In this document: positions 5,707-10,848 of the stretch, piece after piece
How positions within the stretch are numbered: the stretch's first letter is position 1
Layout of the letters: each line of letters opens with the position of its first letter
NCBI GenBank assembly: GCA_030615145.1
Contig: JAUWZT010000120.1
Coordinates: 1-10,848 of the forward strand
Length of the DNA: 10,848 nt
Direction: 5' to 3'
Origin: Promethearchaeota archaeon
GTDB lineage: Archaea; Asgardarchaeota; Lokiarchaeia; Sigyniarchaeales; SOKP01
Notes under the pieces: model-generated
Told to the model about the DNA's origin: nothing
What the model saw: the letters and a program-made list of their open reading frames with translations, nothing else
Databases searched by the model: none
Position numbers and translations under genes: made by a program

Positions 5707-7317
5707 TTAGAATATATCAAAAGCTTTTCCCATCCAGTAAATGACTAAATACGAGTTAGGTATCACCTGTGTTAATCCATTTCCACCAGGATTTCCACCT
5801 GTCCCAAAAAATTTGCCATGTTCCCAGAGGAAGTGATGAACGCCCATTTCTGAGATTGTTAATGGGAATAGGTATTGAACTTTATCAATATCAACTAACT
5901 CCCCCATCCAAGAAAAGAGAGTGCCATACACATTATTTTCAAAGAAATCCAGCCATTTAGCATTTAAAGGACTAATTTCCATAGCAGCAATATCAGAGTT
6001 AAGGCTTGTTGCTCTTGTTGAGTTAGGTCTAATTGAGGAATTATAATTTCTTATCCCATTACCCCATCCCGAAGTGTTAAATCTCCATAATTGATCTAAA
6101 ATATCCCACCGAATTATCTCATCGCTATAATTCGGATCCTCAAATAAAGAAGAATCTTCTATTAAAGTCATAAAAACAAGATGAATAATATTGAAAAAGG
6201 CATTCCGATGGTATCTTAAGAAACTATAAAAGCCTTCTTCAAATTTTTTTATGTAATGATACTGTAATAAGGGATTGTCTTCCAGCATTATTAAAGCGAA
6301 TTCTACATCCATACTAAAAGCTAAAGCGTAAGTATCATAGGCTGTGTTTCCTACTGACCCCATATGTCCGTTATGCATTGACATAATCTTTGCTGCCGCA
6401 TAATGATAAAGAGAATCGTATTTTTCGGGAAATGCTGTAGCTCCTATGCGTAATAAGGTTAATTGCCACATACTTTCTCCTAATATTGGATTTAGGTCTG
6501 AGCCTACAGGTTCCCCCTCTCCACCTAATAATAACCAGTTAGTTTTGCGAAAACCTTCGATCATTTGCGCCGCTAATAAGCCTATTCTTTCTACGCACCA
6601 TCTACTATCATCATTCGCTTCAGGATCAACAAATTTTAATACACTGGCAAAGCCAAGATAATATCCTGCTAACTCATCGCGGGAAGTATGTAATCTAACT
6701 CTCCAATTTTTATAAGGACCCGTTCCATTAAAATGTCGTGGGTGTTCGTCGAATAGCCATTCGTGATATTTTCGATTCTCTGGAGCAGAGACAAACCTTG
6801 CTGGCATTCCAGGATAATCTGGACCAATACCCCCGTTGGGAGCAGCAAGCATATTAGTAAATCCAGAAACGCATTTCTTTATCATGCGAGAAGCATTATT
6901 TAATTCATCTAAATCATTATTATCTAACGCGTATTTATAACGCAAACATTGTGACGCAAGCGTATATCCTAGATGGAGATTTCCGTTATCGGTTCCGTGC
7001 CAATTTTCAACCTCGCTATAAGTATCGTTAGTAAATGTAACATCAATACTAATGTTAGTAGGAACATGCCATTTCTCCAACTGATAATCATATATATCTG
7101 CCATTTGATTCAAATAAGTTTGATTTCCTTCAATTTGATTTAAAGGTGTGAAGTAATCTGTTTTTGGAGGGTCAAGATTTAAAGTAAGTGAAGCGAGATC
7201 GTTAAGTATGCCAAGACCAAATCCTATAAAGCTAGAAAAGCTAATTACAGGAATTAAAAATAAAAAAGTTATCGCGATATTTTTTTTAAAAAGATTTTTT
7301 CTCGTTCTTATTCGCAT
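5707..7317 (-). CDS. Secreted or membrane-anchored protein, possible alpha-toroid glycan-active enzyme
   Basis: A 536-residue protein starting with basic residues (RIRTRKNLFKK) and one hydrophobic segment at about 14-38, so it is anchored in or exported across the membrane. Eight N-x-S/T sequons after the anchor (NQT, NIS, NDT, NAS, NGT, NTS, NSS, NST) fit an N-glycosylated archaeal surface protein. The body is helical and rich in aromatic residues, with SRDELAGYYLGFASVLKFV and DTYALAFSMDVEFALIML resembling the repeated helix pairs of alpha/alpha-toroid enzymes such as polysaccharide lyases and glycosidases. I cannot name a family or catalytic residues. It is downstream of a sugar kinase and nucleotidyltransferase on the same strand, separated from them by about 78 bases that contain a TATA-like ATAAATAC near 7370, so it may have its own promoter. 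Coding and surface location are well supported; enzymatic role is a guess. Confidence 0.7.
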   Translation of the reverse strand: MRIRTRKNLFKKNIAITFLFLIPVISFSSFIGFGLGILNDLASLTLNLDPPKTDYFTPLNQIEGNQTYLNQMADIYDYQLEKWHVPTNISIDVTFTNDTYSEVENWHGTDNGNLHLGYTLASQCLRYKYALDNNDLDELNNASRMIKKCVSGFTNMLAAPNGGIGPDYPGMPARFVSAPENRKYHEWLFDEHPRHFNGTGPYKNWRVRLHTSRDELAGYYLGFASVLKFVDPEANDDSRWCVERIGLLAAQMIEGFRKTNWLLLGGEGEPVGSDLNPILGESMWQLTLLRIGATAFPEKYDSLYHYAAAKIMSMHNGHMGSVGNTAYDTYALAFSMDVEFALIMLEDNPLLQYHYIKKFEEGFYSFLRYHRNAFFNIIHLVFMTLIEDSSLFEDPNYSDEIIRWDILDQLWRFNTSGWGNGIRNYNSSIRPNSTRATSLNSDIAAMEISPLNAKWLDFFENNVYGTLFSWMGELVDIDKVQYLFPLTISEMGVHHFLWEHGKFFGTGGNPGGNGLTQVIPNSYLVIYWMGKAFDIF

Positions 7318-7395
7318 TTAAACCACATTTTTTAAAATAGTAATAAAAAATATCTCATTTGTTTTGCTATGTATTTATTTTCACTTTTCTAATAT

Positions 7396-8139
7396 TTAAA
7401 TTTTTAAAAATTGAAGCCACGATGAATCATCTTTTAATTGTTCGTATTTTTCTCTTCTCCCCAAATCGCCTCGAAATTGATGTTTCTCCATTTTTACTAC
7501 TCTTACTTTCCAGTTTCGCTCGTTCATACCTTTTAAGAGAGCTTTTGGTATTTCTATCTCGCCTCTTTCAGAAGGTTTGAGGTTTTTTAAAACTTCGAAA
7601 ATTTCCTTAGAAAAAATAAACACGCCACAATTATTTAGATTCGATCCGGACGTTCCCTTTGGCGGCTTCTCAACTATATTTTTGCAGATAATATCGTCAC
7701 AAAAAACAGCAGCTCCTAAATGAGGGTCTTTAGTGTAATTTGCTACTAAAATAAAATCGTACTTTTCTTTTCGATGAATATCATACACTTTTTTATAAAC
7801 TTCATAAGGTACTAGAATATCCCCCCATGTTAGGAAAAAATTATTATTAGAAATTGAATCTTTACAGAGTAGTAACGCGCCTCCTGTGCCATTTAACTCT
7901 TTTTGCTCGATATATTCAATATTTACCCCCCATTTTTTACCATGTTGAAAATAGTCTATAATTTGTTCTTTTCGATATCCTACTACTATTATAATATCTT
8001 GAAATCCAGCATAAATAAGCCCATTTAGAATATACTCTAACATGGGCTTTCCATGAAGAGGTATCATTGTTTTTTGGTATTTTTTAGTATAGGGATACAA
8101 TCGTTTTCCATAACCAGCACATAACACAATCGCTTTCAG
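7396..8139 (-). CDS. Sugar-phosphate nucleotidyltransferase (NDP-sugar pyrophosphorylase)
   Basis: Predicted to join a sugar 1-phosphate to an NTP with release of pyrophosphate. Numbering from a CTG at 8139, the family hallmarks are the nucleotide loop LCAGYGKRLYPYT (6-18), the KTMIPLHGKPMLEYIL segment (23-38), NGTGGALL (83-90), the metal-binding WGD (105-107), VEKPP (156-160) and a final GDLGRREKY. Without the first strand MKAIV the fold would be incomplete, and the first standard in-frame start (GTG 8127) removes it. The CTG overlaps the TGA of the kinase gene (CTGA), with GGAG ten bases upstream, so CTG is the likely start, giving 247 residues. The base and sugar specificity cannot be read from the sequence. 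It is translationally coupled to the kinase and presumably uses its product. Confidence 0.85.
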   Translation of the reverse strand: MKAIVLCAGYGKRLYPYTKKYQKTMIPLHGKPMLEYILNGLIYAGFQDIIIVVGYRKEQIIDYFQHGKKWGVNIEYIEQKELNGTGGALLLCKDSISNNNFFLTWGDILVPYEVYKKVYDIHRKEKYDFILVANYTKDPHLGAAVFCDDIICKNIVEKPPKGTSGSNLNNCGVFIFSKEIFEVLKNLKPSERGEIEIPKALLKGMNERNWKVRVVKMEKHQFRGDLGRREKYEQLKDDSSWLQFLKI

Positions 8140-9239
8140 TACATCTCAACTCCTTTACTAGTTTCTATAATAAAAGCTTCCCCGCCAGCATCTTCTATAA
8201 CATTCTTAAGTAGTTGTACATTATTTGGCATTAAAGCAAACATCGTCCCACCGAACCCAGAACCATTAATCTTTCCACCTAAAGCCCCAGAGCTTAAACT
8301 ATTAGCGATAATTTTATTAATTTTATTAGTTGAAATCTGTATATTATCTCTTAATTGTTCTTGATGCAAATTTAATAGATATCCTAGTTTTTGATAAAAA
8401 TCAACCATATTATTAGAGTTCTCTCCTTGTTTTAATAAAGAAAGTTGTTTATCGATTAATTCTTTTGCTTTATAAGTAATGTCTCTATTAATAATATTTC
8501 CTACAATCTTTTTCTGATGCTCTTTTTTTAAACTAGGTAAATACGGCTGTATATCTTCTAATTTTGTATAAAATTGATTAAATCCAGGCATTATATTAGA
8601 AATTTTCTCAAAAGCATCTAATGTTAGATTTTTTGTTCTAACCAAGTCATCTACCGTCTTTTTTTTTTCCATTGAATTTCCTAGAACAAACCCTTTTAGG
8701 TTGAGGTCATAAACAATTAAATTAGGTTTTGGGAGTACAGGTTTTAAAGAGATTAAGTTTCCAAAAACCGAGCTAAAGTGATCCATCATACCCCCTCCTT
8801 CTTTAAATTCCTTTACTTCCGTATTATAGCCCTCTACTGCTAAATGAAAGAGATCTAATTTTGTATCACTTATTAGATTTAAAAAATATAACCAAGCAAT
8901 CACTAAAGCTGAAGAGCTGGCAACGCCTGCGTTAATTGGGATATCCCCCGTAATTTTAATCCTATATCCTTTTTCAAACCTACTTCTTTTCCTGAGAAAT
9001 TGATTGTAACCACTTATTAAATAATCTCGATTTGATTCGTAATTGAGCTCTTTATTATTTAGCGATATCTCTACGAAGGAATTTAAATCAGGCATATTTA
9101 TTAAAAATTTTGGCTCAGAAATTCTTTCTGCTTCTAAATAAATATACTTTGATATTGCCATAGAGATTATGGGATAATCCAAATAATCTTGATGTTCGCC
9201 AAAGAGACATATTCTTCCGGGAGATTTAATTCGAATCAT
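8136..9239 (-). CDS. GHMP-family sugar kinase, galactokinase-like
   Basis: A 367-residue cytoplasmic kinase predicted to phosphorylate a free sugar at C1 using ATP. All three GHMP motifs are visible: PGRICLFGEHQDYLDYP near the N-terminus (7-23, as in the galactokinase signature GEHTDY), the phosphate loop GDIPINAGVASSSALV (98-112), and KINGSGFGGTMFAL (323-336). GGGMMDHFSSVFG (148-160) supplies the catalytic Asp153. Length is normal for galactokinase-type members. The next gene, a nucleotidyltransferase, overlaps its stop, so the pair would convert a salvaged sugar to an NDP-sugar. His replaces the more usual Thr-containing context at GEHQDY and the sugar could be something other than galactose, such as a fucose, heptose or uronic acid. 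A TATA-like run (TAATATAATATAAT on the minus strand, about 9285-9300) precedes the ATG by about 50 bases. Confidence 0.88.
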   Translation of the reverse strand: MIRIKSPGRICLFGEHQDYLDYPIISMAISKYIYLEAERISEPKFLINMPDLNSFVEISLNNKELNYESNRDYLISGYNQFLRKRSRFEKGYRIKITGDIPINAGVASSSALVIAWLYFLNLISDTKLDLFHLAVEGYNTEVKEFKEGGGMMDHFSSVFGNLISLKPVLPKPNLIVYDLNLKGFVLGNSMEKKKTVDDLVRTKNLTLDAFEKISNIMPGFNQFYTKLEDIQPYLPSLKKEHQKKIVGNIINRDITYKAKELIDKQLSLLKQGENSNNMVDFYQKLGYLLNLHQEQLRDNIQISTNKINKIIANSLSSGALGGKINGSGFGGTMFALMPNNVQLLKNVIEDAGGEAFIIETSKGVEMY

Positions 9240-9284
9240 TTTATTAAGAAATTACTAACTAAATTCAATTTTTTTAGTTTTGGG

Positions 9285-9300
9285 TATTATATTATATTAC
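9285..9300 (-). promoter_or_regulatory. TATA-rich promoter region of the kinase operon
   Basis: An alternating TA-rich run about 46-60 bases upstream of the kinase ATG (9239), preceded on the minus strand by a purine-rich A-tract, resembles a BRE/TATA pair. It sits in the 174-base gap shared with the divergent longin-domain gene; a TATA-like TTATTATAA around 9373-9381 could serve that gene. Both are pattern guesses. Confidence 0.35.
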
Positions 9301-9413
9301 TAGGATATTACTTTTTTTTTTCTTTTTTGGATATTAAATTTTATTGATGTTTTAATGATTATTTTTCTTTAAGTTATTATAACGACCTAGATAAAAAATA
9401 ACGAGTTTAATTT

Positions 9414-10163
9414 ATGATACACGATTTTTTAATAATCAAAGACGGTTTACCATTATTATTCAAGAACTTTTCCAGTAGTAAAAACATTTTTTCGCAAACT
9501 GATTCATTACTATTGGTATCGGGATTCTTTTCAGCGTTAAACTCATTTTCTGACTCGTTTGAGGATTTAGGAACGATAAGTGAATTAAAATTATCTAATA
9601 ACGATTTAAAATTATCTTTTTTAAAAGATTCAAGCATCCCAAATTTACTATATATCGCTACTTATGACGAAAAATCTAAAGCCATAAATGTACTAAGAAT
9701 CTTAAGAAAAGTGTCTCGTACATTTTTACAAAAGTTCAACATTAATGAAATATTAAATTGGAGAGGAAGAACAAATGCATTTGAGTCATTTGAATGCGTA
9801 TTAGAACGCTTTGAACAAGAAGAATTAGAAGATAGTGAAACTGGGTTCAAGGAAAGAATCGTTGAATTATTTAAAAGTGTCGAAGAAAAACTTAATGAAG
9901 AATCCAATTTATTGGCATTAAAAGGTAAATTAGAGCCTTCGCCGGACTTACCGCATTATTGCAATCAAATTCCCCGTTTTACTATTACTAAAAAAATTAA
10001 TCCAAAATATTTTTTAACTGGCGAAACTTCATGCAAAGTTTTTTATCAAATTAATGGAAAGAAATCAATTGAACAAATTGCGAAAAGTTTGGATTTAGAA
10101 TATTCACAAGTATATAATATTAGTAAAAATCTTATAAAATTGGGCTTTATTAGCTTATCTTAA
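9414..10163 (+). CDS. Longin-like domain fused to a C-terminal winged helix
   Basis: A 249-residue soluble protein. Residues 1-110 follow a longin/roadblock-like pattern: MIHDFLIIKDGLPLLFKNF as the first hairpin, DSLLLVSGFFSALNSFSDSF as the first long helix, IPNLLYIATYD as a central strand and ALKILK-type VLRILRKVSRTFLQKF as the last helix. A helical acidic linker spans about 120-170. Residues about 200-249 form a winged helix (CKVFYQINGKKSIEQIAKSLDLEYSQVYNISKNLIKLGFISL). Longin domains bind small GTPases or membranes in eukaryotes, and Asgard archaea encode many; a link between such signalling and DNA is my inference. The gene stands alone with no clear Shine-Dalgarno sequence. It could instead be a roadblock/LC7 relative; the winged helix is the better-supported half. 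Confidence 0.75.
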   Translation: MIHDFLIIKDGLPLLFKNFSSSKNIFSQTDSLLLVSGFFSALNSFSDSFEDLGTISELKLSNNDLKLSFLKDSSIPNLLYIATYDEKSKAINVLRILRKVSRTFLQKFNINEILNWRGRTNAFESFECVLERFEQEELEDSETGFKERIVELFKSVEEKLNEESNLLALKGKLEPSPDLPHYCNQIPRFTITKKINPKYFLTGETSCKVFYQINGKKSIEQIAKSLDLEYSQVYNISKNLIKLGFISLS

Positions 10164-10262
10164 TACTCGTATTTAAAAATTTCAAAAATCCACGCTCGTC
10201 CACCCTCTTTTTCAATAACTCGAGCGACTTCCTCTTACTGTAATAATAACAAAATAAAAGAT

Positions 10263-10568
10263 TTATTTTTGAACTCTTTTCTGGTGTTGCTTTTTTCTTT
10301 TTTTTTCTTTATCTTCGATTTCTTCTTCGAGTTGTTTTAATCCAGGATCATCCTTCCCTTCAAATTTGAATGTTCCAACAATTTTACTTAAAATTCTCTC
10401 TCCTGATTTGCTTATTTTTTCGAATGTAATTATAACTGGTTTATTTTGGTTTAGAGCCATATTGATAAAATTTATGAACCCGCTATGCTTACTTGGGGCA
10501 ATATTGAATTTAATGGATACTTCTTTGTCTTTTTTTGTAGTAGTTTTAAGAACTAATTTTAATTTCAA
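10263..10568 (-). CDS. Small charged protein of unknown function
   Basis: A 101-residue frame of unknown family. Residues about 1-70 alternate like beta strands (MKLKLVLKTT, KEVSIKFNIAP, KPVIITFEKIS, SKIVGTFKFEG) around one short helix (FINFINMALNQ), suggesting a small beta-rich domain. Residues 76-101 are a highly charged helix with many Lys and Glu residues, possibly a nucleic-acid-binding or disordered tail. The start must be the TTG at 10568 because stop codons precede it immediately and the next ATG would remove the first third of the domain; no clear ribosome-binding site is visible. It is divergent from the gene at 10711. Codon use and strand alternation make it likely real, but no function can be given. 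Confidence 0.6.
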   Translation of the reverse strand: MKLKLVLKTTTKKDKEVSIKFNIAPSKHSGFINFINMALNQNKPVIITFEKISKSGERILSKIVGTFKFEGKDDPGLKQLEEEIEDKEKKRKKQHQKRVQK

Positions 10569-10675
10569 TTATTATTGTCACGTAATTTTCTTTATTGTAT
10601 GTATTATTGTATAATTGTTTTAAATTCTTTAAAATTATTAAATTAAAAAAATTTAGTATTTATTGAAATTAAGTA

Positions 10676-10687
10676 TTATATATAAAT
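10676..10687 (+). promoter_or_regulatory. TATA box for the right-edge gene
   Basis: TATATATAAAT-type sequence lies 24-35 bases before the ATG at 10711, so transcription would begin at or a few bases before the start codon. An AGAGGT at 10701-10706 may give weak ribosome binding if the leader includes it. Confidence 0.4.
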
Positions 10688-10710
10688 AAAAAGAATTTCA
10701 AGAGGTCATA

Positions 10711-10848
10711 ATGTCTACTAATCTTTTTCCTTACAAATATTTAAAGGGACAGTGGTATCAAGCAGACGAGATTAATAACACCGATGTTGTTGTTATCGTA
10801 GATACTTCACAAGAAACGATTTGGTTTCACGCGGGGAATAAAAGTACG
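10711..10848 (+). CDS. N-terminal part of a gene cut by the window edge, possibly gelsolin-like
   Basis: Forty-six codons are visible and the frame is open at the right edge. The start MSTNLFPYKYLKGQWY is followed by DEINNTDVVVIVDTSQETIW and FHAGNKST. The pattern of a short acidic loop, a hydrophobic strand ending in Asp, then a strand with Trp and a glycine-Lys-Ser-type loop recalls the core of gelsolin repeats (FxLDxG...xxVWxGKxSS). Gelsolin-domain proteins occur in Asgard archaea, where they regulate actin-like filaments. With so little sequence this is only a suggestion, and other alpha/beta folds fit as well. A well-placed TATA box supports the ATG as start. Confidence 0.55.
   Translation, partial: MSTNLFPYKYLKGQWYQADEINNTDVVVIVDTSQETIWFHAGNKST

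Noticed and set aside
9407..9907. Minus-strand open frames opposite the longin-winged-helix gene
   Set aside because: Serine- and asparagine-rich antisense readings with no domain pattern; the plus strand explains the region.
10150..10262. Minus-strand run reading KRKSLELLKKRVDERGF and a 6-base inverted repeat (CGCTCG/CGAGCG at 10193-10198 and 10221-10226)
   Set aside because: Too short, no start codon, and the repeat is only six bases with a 22-base loop. It could be a gene remnant, but the evidence is not sufficient.
10366..10614. Plus-strand hydrophobic open frame opposite the small charged gene
   Set aside because: It resembles a membrane protein only because it is the complement of lysine-rich codons; the minus frame has clearer strand and helix alternation, although neither is proven.
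1..10848. CRISPR arrays, tRNA genes, insertion sequences
   Set aside because: No regularly spaced repeats, no cloverleaf-like sequence with a T-arm consensus, and no transposase or terminal repeats were seen on reading both strands.

Overview
The window is very A+T-rich and looks archaeal, most probably from an Asgard (Lokiarchaeia-like) archaeon. The grounds are a 70-residue HMf-type histone with its own promoter, TATA-like boxes close to start codons, several apparently leaderless genes, T-tract termination, and a protein set typical of Asgard genomes: a JAMM/MPN metallopeptidase, a longin-like domain fused to a winged helix, a coatomer/adaptin-appendage-like protein with a zinc ribbon, and a possible gelsolin-like start at the right edge. 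No marker gene fixes the lineage, so the taxonomic call is an inference.

Layout. 1-454 is the C-terminal part of a membrane protein. 480-1665 (minus) is a two-gene operon: a winged-helix DUF4443-like protein followed by a JAMM metallopeptidase. 1794-2792 (plus) is the appendage-like/zinc-ribbon protein. 2793-3225 is a non-coding stretch leading to the histone gene (3226-3438), which ends in a T-rich terminator. 3493-4788 (minus) is a graveyard: a frameshifted small gene and a chimeric reading frame that joins the N-terminal part of a DUF849/BKACE enzyme to the C-terminal part of a Gfo/Idh/MocA oxidoreductase and carries an in-frame TAG. 4929-5480 (plus) is a membrane bPH2 (DUF304) protein; its downstream flank to 5692 still holds the wreck of a helix-turn-helix tail.

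5707-9239 (minus) is a carbohydrate locus: a galactokinase-like GHMP sugar kinase overlaps a sugar-phosphate nucleotidyltransferase (probably starting at a CTG codon), followed by a secreted or membrane-anchored, sequon-rich protein that may be an alpha-toroid glycan-active enzyme. The first two would turn a free sugar into an NDP-sugar. 9414-10163 (plus) is the longin-winged-helix protein, 10263-10568 (minus) a small charged unknown protein, and 10711-10848 the start of a gene cut by the window edge.

Most worth a second look: the appendage-like zinc-ribbon protein as a possible archaeal relative of coatomer/adaptin ears, the chimeric gene, the decayed PH-HTH fusion with an inverted repeat upstream, and the CTG start overlapping the kinase stop. 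I saw no tRNA, rRNA, CRISPR array or insertion sequence.
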